From assembly GCA_907164885.2 (NCBI GenBank), contig OU015501.1:25429591-25493590 (forward strand): a DNA stretch of 64,000 nucleotides. Reading direction: 5' to 3'. The notes below the pieces were generated by a model that was not told the origin of the DNA, did no database searches, and saw nothing but the letters and a program-made list of their open reading frames with translations. Positions 1-9,439 of this stretch are shown one piece after another. Source of the stretch: Dolomedes plantarius. Lineage: Eukaryota; Arthropoda; Arachnida; Araneae; Dolomedidae. The translations under genes and the position numbers were made by a program. Numbering within the stretch: the stretch's first letter is position 1; each line of letters starts with the position of its first letter.

Positions 1-88
1 TGTGGAGCTGCTTCCAGTAGCATAACAAAAGAAACAACGAGGTTCTTTTGTAGATGTGCTGTGGTAGGCAAAAAAAGGGGTGGATTAA

Positions 89-313
89 CCCTTTGAGGGG
101 CAAATGCCTAAATCTAGTCTTTTTTCACTTGCATTCAATGTATTCCAGTTAAATGCGTATAAAAATGGTTAGTACTGCCATCTGTTATCAGTTTAAAGAA
201 GTAAAAACAACTTGCAACCTTTAATTGAAATAATTTTCAAGATTCTTTAGGTTAGAAAAAATCGGAAAATATCTGCACCCTGCAAACGGTGGAGTTTGTT
301 GCCCCTGAAAGGG
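89..313. mobile_element. piggyBac-type MITE, 225 bp, TTAA flanks
   Basis: TTAA at 85-88 and 314-317 flanks terminal inverted repeats CCCTTTGAGGGGCA (left) and TGCCCCTGAAAGGG (right end). A TTAA duplication plus ends beginning CCC is the signature of piggyBac elements. The interior is AT-rich with no coding potential, so this is a non-autonomous copy. It could instead belong to another TTAA-targeting group. Confidence 0.75.
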
Positions 314-317
314 TTAA

Positions 318-1314
318 GGAAGTGGACTGGCTAGCTACAAGTCATCTCATCATCTTCTCGGAGCAAGGTATGTAACACACAAAATGCCACCATTTCACAA
401 CAGGGGATGCGCCTTTAAAAAATTCCTTTGAATACATTGAATTGCTGTAAAAGGAATGGAAATTTTTCTTTGAACTCTCAGTGTAAATCACACTTCATGA
501 TATACATTTTTAGTCCTTTTAAAAGAATTAAGTTTTACTCTTTATAGTATTTTGCTGATCCATCTCTCAACTGACGACGCCTAGAGATGGTCGGTCTATA
601 GTCTGTGAGAGTGATTTTAAGCAGCCTCAAACCTTAAAGACAAAATGTGCCATGAATAAAGATGAATTCCTGCAATGGTTAAAGGGCGTTTTCAATTCAA
701 GAAAAAATATAAATGAGTGCAGTGCAAGTGTTAAAATAGTTTTATAATGTTTATGACCTTAAAACACAGAAAAATTTGATGCAAATCTCTCTTAAATATA
801 TTTAAATGCATTCCTCTCTTAAATATATTTAAATGCTTAAAATACTTTATGAGCATATAAAATAAATTAGTCTTCATTCAATGAAGTTCCTGCATGTAAT
901 GCAGAGAACGTAGCAATTTGTTAAGGAATATATACCACAACTGCTGAAAATTTACCAGGAATAGAAATAACCTTAATATTTCACTGTGAATGTCTTTAGA
1001 AAAGAGACTCAATTCGACCTTTTAAACCAAATATGTCGGGAGGAGATAGAGAGAATGCCTATTGACCAAACGAAGACAGACAAATGGTGCCCTAGGAGTG
1101 TTCCATTCCATAACAGTGAAACTGGGAAAGTAGGGATTTGAAACGCGAGATGAAGAAACTATGGATTTCAGAAAACACTGGAAATTAGCAGGAACCGTTA
1201 TTAAAAGGCAAGAAATAAATAGGAGGGAACATTATTACATAATTGCTTTCCAAGTTGCTTTCACATGGCGGTAGGAATTGCTCTCGTTAACCAAGTTCTT
1301 TGTGCCACTATTAA
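318..1314. other. AT-rich intergenic DNA, no gene seen
   Basis: No coding frame or element ends recognised. The only structure is a short direct repeat of about 23 bp (core CTCTTAAATATATTTAAATG) at roughly 786-809 and 814-836. Confidence 0.6.
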
Positions 1315-1320
1315 GGCTGT

Positions 1321-1719
1321 TGTGTACTAACACTATTGGATTCGCTCACCTCAATGTTAACCTATGGAGAAATTTTGTCTATTACTTTCAACTACATAAA
1401 TGATGATAATCCAATAAAAATGGCATTTTCAGAGAGCTTGAACTTTTCTGCACCTTGCAACAGGATTCATTTTATAAATTTCGTCCCCCAAATGAATTTA
1501 TGAGCTTTTAAAACAAACTATACCAGATTTTTCCTGCGATTACTTTAAACTTTAAAATATTTGCATTTTTTTTTAACTGAACATACCCCAAGGTGTAAAA
1601 TTTCTTTCCATATAACGGAGTACATTTAAAAAATCTTTCAATATAAGTCGACAATCCTTGGACACATTTTCTCCATAGATTAGCATTGAGGTGGCCGAAT
1701 CCAATAGGGTTAGTACACA
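1321..1719. mobile_element. MITE with about 55-bp terminal inverted repeats (copy 1)
   Basis: The two ends are inverted copies of each other: the left reads TGTGTACTAACACTATTGG, and the right, read on the other strand, starts TGTGTACTAACCCTATTGG. Similarity continues through a CACCTCAATG motif and CTATGGAGAAA for about 55 bp. A diverged full-length copy lies at about 23334-23748. No coding sequence is evident. No convincing target-site duplication could be read, so the superfamily is unassigned and the outer limits are good to only a few bases. Confidence 0.65.
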
Positions 1720-1722
1720 GCA

Positions 1723-4130
1723 TCTCTCTATACTAAAAAAAATTAACTCCCGCTGCCGCTGTCAAAAGCTTGTCACGCTATTTCCTTCGAAACCGCTGGG
1801 GTTATGGGGTCGAGAGCGATACCAATGGATGCAGAAAAATGGGGGGACCAAAGTAAGACATGTCTCATCTTCGTCGGACTTAAAGTTTTTTTTAATTTTA
1901 TATTTTGTGGAAAAATATTGACTTTTTCATCTTCAGATTACGATAACTCGCCAAAAAATGATCGTAGAATTTTGATCTTTTTACAATCTAAGACTACAGA
2001 CATTTCTATTTCAAACTAGACCTCATTTGTTTAAAAATATTTTAAAACAGACTAATATTTTCATCAAAAAATGAAACTCAGTTTTTTAAGAAATATCGTC
2101 CCCTATGTGGGTGTAATATCGATGCTCTTCGAATTTTTATCTTACAAAGAAAGTATTTACATCATCTGGAAGCTGAAAGTTTTCTTATACATATAAACCT
2201 CCTTTCAAGTCTATATTTTAAATTTTCGATTCTTAGTTGAATTTTAAAGCTGATAATTCAACAGTGATGAAACGCCCTTCGCATTAAGGGTGACAACAGT
2301 AAATGGATGGAAGCTGTTACATTACCTGAGAATCATCCCTATGTATCGCGCTATTAGTCATAACAGAGGAGCGAGCATAGCGAGCCTAGGGGCGACGCCC
2401 CCAGTTTCTAATAAAGAAGTTTTAACACTTCGAGTGTAAGAACACATATCTAATAAAATTCAACCTTATAGCCTCAATCCTAAGAATTAAGGACTTGCAT
2501 TTTATTTAAATATCTTTTATGCTTTTTAAGAACGTTCCAGTTTGGTCAATGTGGACCAAGAATTTCCATGGGACATTGGACCACGGAATAAAATAAATGC
2601 CCCAGCTATTAAAAGGAACAGGATCTTTCAAAGAATGGAATAACAATTTATTAAAGGTTTGGAAAATAACCTTAAAACTTAACAGGGGAAACAAGTTGGA
2701 AATTTAGTAACAAAAAGGGGAAAATACGCAACATAATGTTCTAATAGTTTTGTGCTTCATTTGCAACGCTCTTTACGCGTGAAACCAAAATCTATTGATC
2801 AGGTAAACCCTTCCTAAGTACTCAGGGTCAAAAGATATATGAGAGATATCATTGAAATTAAAGCGGGAAAAACTAAAAAAAAAGAAGTTCTTCGGAAGAA
2901 AAGAGCTGTAAACAAAAGAAAGCGGGAGAAAGAAGCGGAAAAAAAGCTCCAATCAATGACACGTTTTCCATCTCTTTTCAAACTCATCAAATCTGCATAA
3001 CAATAGTCAGTTTGAACTCGATTTTGTAGCATCAGTGAGGGAAATAATGAACGGTGCATCAAAAGAAATAAAAAATTCAAAACATTACATTTGTCTATCC
3101 AAAGTCATTTATAATTTAATTTTTTAAAAAGTTTGAAAAGCTACAAAAGTTTATTGATGTGAGAAATTCCCCTTTGAGACATTAGTATTTTGAACTACAA
3201 AGAATGAACTGAGTAGGTATTTGGAAGATATTAAATAGGGGGTTGGGGGGGTGGTAATTTAATCAGCAAATTTAAAAATTGTGTATATATGCGTCTATGA
3301 GTTAAATTATTTGCGGCGTTACCTTTGCAATAGCTTGAGTTTTAATTTTAGTATTTTATAAAAATTTTATACATCTCTTTATGTTATATTTATCTCTATA
3401 CTTTTAACTTTTAAATCAAGTCTTTTGCCTTTATATGTGAATCTCTGCAATATTTTAGTTTGTCTGAAAGTTCATAAGTACTGTAGGTGCAATCTAAAAA
3501 TTTACAGGCAGATTCAAAATGAGTGGACATTTAAAGATTTAGAAAATGCAGAAACCACCTATGTAGAAAAGAAGATTGAATATAAATATTTCTGCCTCTA
3601 ATTTTAACTTTCCTCTGAAGGAGGAACTTCTTCATTCATTTTTTCATTTAATTCATCACTTCAGAAACATGACATAACTAATTGTATGTATTTGTGTAAA
3701 TAACATTATTACGAAGGGATTCTTTTTTAAATTGCTTGTATGTGTTTCAATAAATTAAATAACCAGACCAGGATCAATATCTTTAAAATAAGTCGGAAGC
3801 AAAGGGGCTGAAATACTAATAAACATAATAGAGGCATTGAATTATCTTAGTACATCCGATTACTTTTTATTTTCGTTACAACGCATAACCAGAAAACAAA
3901 TAAACTAAAATACCAAAATTATTTTCTCCTTACCCACATTCATAGCCTGACGGATACAATTGATAAAATTATGTGAACCCTATTCCCAGACAAATAAAAA
4001 ATAGTTGATTTCTCTCCACTTCTTCAAACAGTAAAGAAATTTCTATTATATGCTTTTCTAGTTTATATTAAGAAATATATCATCAGAATATGCCGAAAAT
4101 GAATATCTCAAAATCTCTCCCATGACTAAG
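1723..4130. other. Intergenic, non-coding as far as seen
   Basis: AT-rich sequence with no supportable gene. The one compositional oddity is a GC-rich patch at about 2368-2402 containing the hairpin GGGGCG-A-CGCCCC (2389-2401). A G-rich run lies at 3238-3252. The short open frames here have no recognisable protein features. Confidence 0.5.
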
Positions 4131-4167
4131 TTATGTCACTAGTTGTGACTTGTTGCTTCTCTTTCAG

Positions 4168-4341
4168 TTCAACTTGGATCATTATTCGAATATCATTCGG
4201 TCTTCGAAATTGAATGCACTCCAGGACGAGTCAGGATGCTTTCTATTCTAACAACTTAGCTCTGGAATAATACCGAGAGGGTCAAAAGAAGTTCATATCC
4301 TTTATTCAGAAGCAAGCAGATTAAATCATTTCACTAATCAA
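4168..4341 (+). pseudogene. Degenerate copy of duplicated terminal exon
   Basis: The segment follows a good splice-acceptor tract (TTGCTTCTCTTTCAG, 4153-4167) and aligns base for base with the intact exon at 8755-8928. It shares stretches such as TGAATGCACT and ACCGAGAGGGTCAAAA. Unlike that copy it carries frame-breaking changes: the frame opens FNLDHYSN and soon meets stops. It is a decayed tandem duplicate of an exon from an unrecognised host gene. Its downstream flank, interrupted by the element at 4435-5049, also matches the downstream flank of the other copy. Confidence 0.55.
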
Positions 4342-4434
4342 GCATTCAGGGTGTCTTTTCCTTACACATGAGAAATTTCATGTCGTGAAGATGGCTTATT
4401 TTTTCGTTGTAGCTGCTTTAGCAAGGCCTACTTA

Positions 4435-5049
4435 CAGTGTATCCAGTGAAGGAGTCCCTGATTTCAAAATCAAAAATCTCGAAAACAAAGATCTGTAGAA
4501 GAATGCAACAAACGGTATGTTTATTGTGAAAGCTGTAAGAATTTTATGCACTAATTTTCGAAATAGTTACAAAAGCTGCTAACAGATGGCGCTGTTAGCC
4601 ACATTTTATTGGCGCAAGCATGGACTGGTCTCCATATTCACCGGACCTGAGTCCCTGTGACCATTTTTTGTGGGACATATTCAAGTACACTGTCTACAGG
4701 AACCATCCCACCACGCTTCAATCGGCGGTCTGTGTGGCAGGTAGATATCTGTTGAGACACTACAATTGTTTGTTTGCACCACCTCCGTATAGCGAATGGT
4801 GGACATTTTGAAAAGGATTGTGATGTAGTGATTGCAAAAACTACTTGCAAAGACTACGAGTATATTTATGCATGCTGATACCAGTTGTAGAGCGCCATTT
4901 GGGGGCAGTTCTTGTAACTATTTCGAAAATTAGTGTATAAAATTCTTACAGCTTTCACGATAAACATACTGTTTGTTTCATTCTTCTACAGATCTTTGTT
5001 TTCGATATTTTTAATTTCGAAATCAGGGACTCCTTCGCTGGACACACTG
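4435..5049 (+). mobile_element. Non-autonomous mariner/Tc1-type element with TIRs of about 140 bp
   Basis: TA at 4433-4434 and 5050-5051 flanks the element. The ends start CAGTGT(A/G)TCCAG and remain inverted copies for about 140 bp (4435-4576 against 4908-5049), unusually long for a Tc1/mariner element. Only about 330 bp lies between them. It retains a fragment of the transposase C-terminal catalytic region on the plus strand. The duplicated host segment at 8929-9150 lacks the insertion, which independently supports the ends. Confidence 0.8.
4620..4811 (+). pseudogene. Transposase C-terminal catalytic fragment
   Basis: The reading frame contains YSPDLSPCDHFLWDIFKYTV followed by YRNHPTTLQS. 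This is the third-acidic-residue block of Tc1/mariner transposases (consensus PPYSPDLxPCDFFLW) and the helix after it. After QSAVCVAGR the frame loses similarity. The N-terminal DNA-binding domain and the first two catalytic aspartates are absent, so this is debris inside the 4435-5049 element and cannot be active. Confidence 0.75.
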
Positions 5050-5051
5050 TA

Positions 5052-6480
5052 ATAGCCAACAGTCTGCGACATGTTGAGCTTTCACTGGAAGAAAATGTTG
5101 ATTTTTTTATGTTAAAAATTCCTTTAAGTTAATAAATAAAACTAACTTTCAAACTACTATATGTAGGTAAAATAACTGACAAGTAGAAATAACTAAATGC
5201 CTATATCTTGTATAGTTTTGATATGACACCGTTCATTCTGTTTATTTTACACCTTTAAAGTCTACCACATTTTTCTTTTGCTCTTTAATATGAGAATTTC
5301 ACGCTTTAGGTATTGACTAGCTGCAAAAAATTTCACGGCTAATATTAAATAACCGTGAATAAATTTAAAAATTGAAAGAGATTTGCAGAAATTATTTACT
5401 ACCTGTTTAGGAAAGAAGCAATCTTAAATGAAGAATGATGCCTCTTGTTTTAGCTACTTAGATGTCAATTTCGAACAGAAAGTGTATACGACAGAGAGAA
5501 ATACTTTATTACGATTTTATCTCATTGCACAAGGATTATTTGATTGTTTCTTTCTATTCTGTAGGCGATAAATTTATGATGAAGGGCATGTGTTTTATTT
5601 CAGCAGATTAATAATTGGTAAGCTCTTTTATTTTATTTTTAAAAATATTGTGAGTTCCTTGTTTTCAAATTAAATATTTCTCTTTTAGCATATCATTCTT
5701 TTGAAAACTCATTCAGCCATCAGTTGTTTAAGGATTAGTTTTGTTCCCATCATTATAAGTGTACCTACCTCTTAAGAGTTGAAAAGCTTACAAAAGCATA
5801 TATTTGTGGTGTATTATTTATCTAGCAAAGTGTACTCCTTAAGTATTAGTACTGAAGTGTTTAATTATTTGTAGGACAATGATTCGCCAAAGTGTGAAAC
5901 AAATAGATAAGGATGGGTAACTCAAGTTATCCTAGCGTGTTTGGTATGTTAGGGCTTTCCCGTTTTAACCAGTAAGCTAAACTAGGTTTGTACAATGATG
6001 GTAACGAAAATCTCTTTTGAAGAAACCTTGCTCTGTATGACTTTGTGAAATCTGCTGTCAAGGAAGTACACTTATTTACAGCCAGACATTGCAAGTTATG
6101 CTGATATTTGTTTTGTGTTTTTATATTTTCTTGATTATATGGTTGTTTAGCTGGCCTGGCATCTTTTGCTATTTAAGGGTCATTCTGACTGACACTGATA
6201 ACATCGATGATTGGAAGAAAATCAGTTATCCCGATACAGCTTGTTTTCAAATTTACAAAGAGGGATGAGAAAGACATGCCAACAGAAATCATAGCTATTG
6301 ACGATCCATCACACCTTTGAGGTTTTGGGATACTTATTTTAATGCAGAGATATCGTTTCCACTGAAATATGGTTAAAATTAAACTTTATGGATGTTTCAC
6401 GAAATCCTTATAAGTGTTTTCCCATTATGGTGGACCTAATGCCTCGGATCTATACTTCTCTTATCCCAGTTGATTGGCTT
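5052..6480. other. Intergenic; first part is duplicated host flank
   Basis: Positions about 5052-5210 match about 9020-9180 (for instance a shared TAAGTTAATAAATAAAACT), showing that the local duplication includes non-coding flank. From about 5230 on, nothing is recognised. Confidence 0.5.
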
Positions 6481-6483
6481 TGT

Positions 6484-6515
6484 TATATAAAAGGCTGATT
6501 GTTGCGTCAGGTTTC
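6484..6515 (+). promoter_or_regulatory. Possible TATA-type promoter
   Basis: TATATAAAAGG at 6484-6494 is followed by TCAGGTTTCATGG at 6507-6519, where an initiator could lie 25-31 bases downstream. Shortly after, at 6542, an ATG opens a short hydrophobic peptide (MRYLVLTHIISCQ, then stop) that looks like the start of a signal peptide. It could belong to the duplicated gene whose exons follow at 7523 and 8755, but no joining splice site was found. Chance occurrence in AT-rich DNA is a real alternative. Confidence 0.2.
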
Positions 6516-6828
6516 ATGGTACTCGTTATGTGTGAAGAACTATGAGGTACCTTGTCCTGACCCACATTATTTCCTGTCAATAAAGTTAGTTGTGATCATG
6601 TGTTAGGTATTTGAACTTATGCTACCTATTTATGATTCATTTTACTCATTTAAAGGCACTGGTCACTATGTAATGCATATATTTTCTAGAAATGGTTGTC
6701 ACGGAATAAATAATAAGCAGTAAGTCTTAACTTATTATACAAAAAAGGTCATACGTATGATTAAGGAAATAGTGATAACTATTTTTTAATCTCTGTGGTA
6801 TTTTTAATAGAAAGATAATATATGTTTG

Positions 6829-7200
6829 TTGTGCAAAGGGTGTTAAGTCAAAAATGGGCTAAAATGATTTATCGAACCAGGCATGTTTGAAAAATCAAGG
6901 GCTACTGCAGAGTACAGAAAGCTAAGTCCAATTCCCCTCCTAAATAATTTTATTCATCAGGGAAAATTTTGGATTCATTTGGGTTTCTGTTATGTGAAAT
7001 AAAACACAAACATATTAGTGTTAAAGGGGCTATGTCCCAATCAAGGACTTAACACTCTTTGCTCAACAAAAATAAAACTGGAAAAATTTACTTAAATTTT
7101 TTTTTTCATTAGAGTTAAAAAAACTGACTTTACAAAAGCCGTTTTTTTCAATCTCGTTTATCTCAAAACTACGATTTTGGACTTGACACTCTTTACACTG
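6829..7200. mobile_element. Possible MITE with imperfect 25-bp TIRs
   Basis: The left end GTGCAAAGGGTGTTAAGTCA (6831-6850) matches, imperfectly, the reverse complement of the right end (GTGTAAAGAGTGTCAAGTCC, 7179-7198), about 20 of 25 positions overall. A third related motif (GACTTAACACTCTTTGC) lies inside at about 7047-7063. There is no coding sequence, no clear target duplication and no second copy in the window. Confidence 0.35.
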
Positions 7201-7522
7201 CAAACACAGATATATAATACGAACAATAATATATAATTTTAATAGACCGATATAAGAAGTAAATACTTGGAAACAAACATACTATGAACTCAAAATTATC
7301 TCCCTCTCTTCAAGATTCCTAACACTAAAAACATTTGCATCTATCAGTACAGACATTCATCAATTCATACAATCACACATGTATAGAGATGCATACTTAA
7401 AGTATAATCTACATTATATTTCAATACTTGATGCAAAAAAGCACCAAAATAGGAAATAAGGACTTCGAAAATAGAAAAAATAAGGTTTCTGTTCAGTATA
7501 AGAGAAACTGATATAGTTTGCA

Positions 7523-7793
7523 GCTGGAGAAACTTATTTTGTTAACCACTATTGTATCATCAGTGCGCAGCTCGAGCAATCACGTATCACTTTCTGTTAA
7601 AAAGGATATTTTTACAGCTTCCCAGGCCAGTGGTATCAATATTACATTTTTAGATGAATTAGAAACGATATATTGCCCAATTTTAGGATTTGGAGCTAGC
7701 TTTTCTCTTGATTATAAATTGAATTCTAAGGGGCAATTCATTATTTTGAACAGACCGACAGTGACTATTTCAAATTCTCTTCCATTACTAAGT
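7523..7793 (+). CDS. Putative exon of duplicated unrecognised host gene
   Basis: An open frame reads LEKLILLTTIVSS and then SLSVKKDIFTASQASGINIT, with the start resembling a secretory signal peptide, and continues through DELETIYCPILGFGASFSLD. It follows TTTGCAG, a possible splice acceptor. A degenerate duplicate with frame breaks lies at about 9183-9420. Just downstream a mariner (7796-8718) separates it from the terminal exon at 8755. The longer open frame that runs on to 7952 is a chimera with mariner sequence. I do not recognise the protein family, and both exon boundaries are guesses. Confidence 0.35.
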
Positions 7794-7795
7794 TA

Positions 7796-8718
7796 CAGGG
7801 TCTGTCCAGAAAGTAATGAGACTGAATTTTTCGCACCAAGCAGAAGGCCAAATGGGCGGAATTTGCGGGCGGTACTAGTAGTAGATGTCAGCTACAGAGT
7901 CTGGCGGAAGTCAGTTTGCCTTGAGCCTTTGCAGTGCTCGGATCGCTCGTAAAGCAGACACGTGTCTGAAAGTGGCGTTAGGTTTACAGAATGCAGCGGA
8001 GTGTCGAGCAGCGATACGTCATAAAGTTTTGTGTAAAACTAAACAAATCGGCTACTGAGACACTTGCCACGTTACAAGAAGCCTACGGGAGGGATTCTTT
8101 GTCCAAAGCTCAAGTGTTGTGGCACAAAGCCTTCAAAAACGGAAGTGAAGACGTCGATGATGAACAACGCGCTGGACGTCCATCAAATTCTCGAACTTTA
8201 GACAATGTGGCTAAATGTAAAGCTATTTTGGACTCTGATCGTCGGATGAGTGTCTGAATGATTGCGGAGACGTTGGTTCTTGCAAAAGGTTGAGGAATCA
8301 AATCGCGCGCGTCCGCCCGAAGCTCAGAAACAATTGGATTCTGCACCACGATAATGCGCCGGTTCACACATCCTTCAAAGTGACTCAGTCCTGGCAAAAC
8401 AAAACGTCGCAACGCTGCCCCAACCCCTATTCAGCTCCGATCTGTCATCGCCGGACTTTTTTCTATTCCCTCGGTTAAATTCCAGCTTAAAGGTCATCGT
8501 TTTGACAATCTGGAGAACTTGCAGAAAAACGTAGCGTGCGTTCTGAACAGCATTCTAGTTGAAGACTTCCAGGCGGGCATCAATGGGCGGCAAAGTCGTT
8601 GGCAATGGTGTATTAATGCAGGAGGAGGCTATTTTGAATAATATTCAGTGTCTGTAAAATTATCTTCAAATAAACGAATTTTATGGAATCAGTCTCATTA
8701 CATTCTGGACAGATCCTG
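7796..8718 (+). mobile_element. Internally deleted mariner, 923 bp
   Basis: TA at 7794-7795 and 8719-8720 flanks inverted ends CAGGGTCTGTCCAGAAAGTA (left) and CAGGATCTGTCCAGAATGTA (right end read in reverse). Similarity continues into ATGAGACTGA for about 28 bp. A typical mariner is about 1.3 kb, so about 350 bp is missing from the transposase middle. It sits between two putative exons of the duplicated host gene. The homologous copy near 4130-4160 has an uninterrupted version of the same sequence (ACTAAGTTATG), which confirms the insertion point. Confidence 0.88.
7991..8641 (+). pseudogene. Mariner transposase, internally deleted and frameshifted
   Basis: The frame begins MQRSVEQRYVIKFCVKLNKS and gives the N-terminal helix-turn-helix region (SKAQVLWHKAFKNG, then EDVDDEQRAGRPS), which matches mariner transposases, until a stop at 8255-8257. 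The part encoding the first catalytic aspartate is gone. Beyond the deletion ILHHDNAPVHTS (second aspartate) appears, and after a frameshift SPDFFLFPRLNSSLKGHRFD (third aspartate region). The tail ends INAGGGYFE and a stop. The deletion, at least one frameshift and a stop mean that it makes no active enzyme. Confidence 0.85.
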
Positions 8719-8754
8719 TAAGTATCTAGTTGTAATTCGTTGCTTCTCTTTCAG

Positions 8755-8928
8755 TTCTACATTGATCCTTCTTCGAATATCCCTTTATCTTCCAGACTGA
8801 ATGCACTTCAGCAATACACGAGTCAGGATGCTTTTGAAGCTAACGACTTAACTTTGGAATACTACCGAGAGGGTCAAAAAAGCGCATTTCCTTTAGTAAC
8901 AAGCATGCGGATTAAATCCTTCCGCTAG
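8755..8928 (+). CDS. Putative terminal exon of duplicated host gene
   Basis: A pyrimidine-rich acceptor (TTGCTTCTCTTTCAG, 8740-8754) precedes an open frame that reads FYIDPSSNIPLSSRLNALQQ, then DAFEANDLTLEYYREGQKSA, and ends MRIKSFR at TAG. It gives 57 residues, hydrophilic, without cysteines or membrane segments. A diverged, broken duplicate is at 4168-4341; the similarity also covers the acceptor and the 3' flank. The family is not recognised. Whether it is spliced to the frame at 7523 is inference. A mariner now lies in the intervening sequence. Confidence 0.4.
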   Translation, partial: FYIDPSSNIPLSSRLNALQQYTSQDAFEANDLTLEYYREGQKSAFPLVTSMRIKSFR

Positions 8929-9182
8929 TCAAGCTTTCAGGGTGTCTTTACCTTACATATGAGGAATTTTATGTTGTAAAGGTGGCTTGTTTTTGTGTTG
9001 TTTCTTCTTTAGCAAGGTCTAATTAATAATTAACGGTCTGTTCCACGCGGAACTTATATGTACTATAAACATTGATTTTTACGCTAAAAATTTCTATAAG
9101 TTAATAAATAAAACTCATTTTTTAACTACTATACGTAGGTAAAATAACGAATAAGAACAGAAACTAAAATAGTTCACAGTTC

Positions 9183-9430
9183 AAGAAACTTGATTAGTTA
9201 ATCACTATTGTATCATCAATGAGCCTCAGTAGCAAATGCGTATCCCTCATTGTTAAAAATAATATTTTGTACCTCATCATAGTGTTAGCAATATTGCATT
9301 TTCAGAGGAATTAGAAATAGATACGTTACTATACTTTAGTATTTGAAGCTTCCTTTTTCTCTTGATTATAACTTTAATTCTAAGGGGCTATTCATCATTT
9401 TTATACATCCATTTTATTCATATTTCCTTC
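9183..9430 (+). pseudogene. Degenerate duplicate of the 7523-7793 exon
   Basis: The sequence parallels 7523-7760 (shared blocks include CACTATTGTATCATCA, CTCTTGATTATAA and AATTCTAAGGGGC), but small insertions, deletions and stops break every frame. Together with 4168-4341 and 8755-8928 it shows at least a partial third copy of a tandemly duplicated gene. It contains no mariner. Confidence 0.55.
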
Positions 9431-9439
9431 AACAAAGTC

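Noticed and set aside
2814..3080. An 88-codon minus-strand frame rich in F and L (and similar frames at 23752 and 27192)
   Set aside because: Low-complexity translations of A/G-rich DNA without recognisable domains; chance frames are expected in this base composition.
7518..7952. A 144-codon frame as one host gene
   Set aside because: The mariner begins at 7796, so the last 50 or so codons are transposon leader read by chance; only the part before about 7793 can be host sequence.
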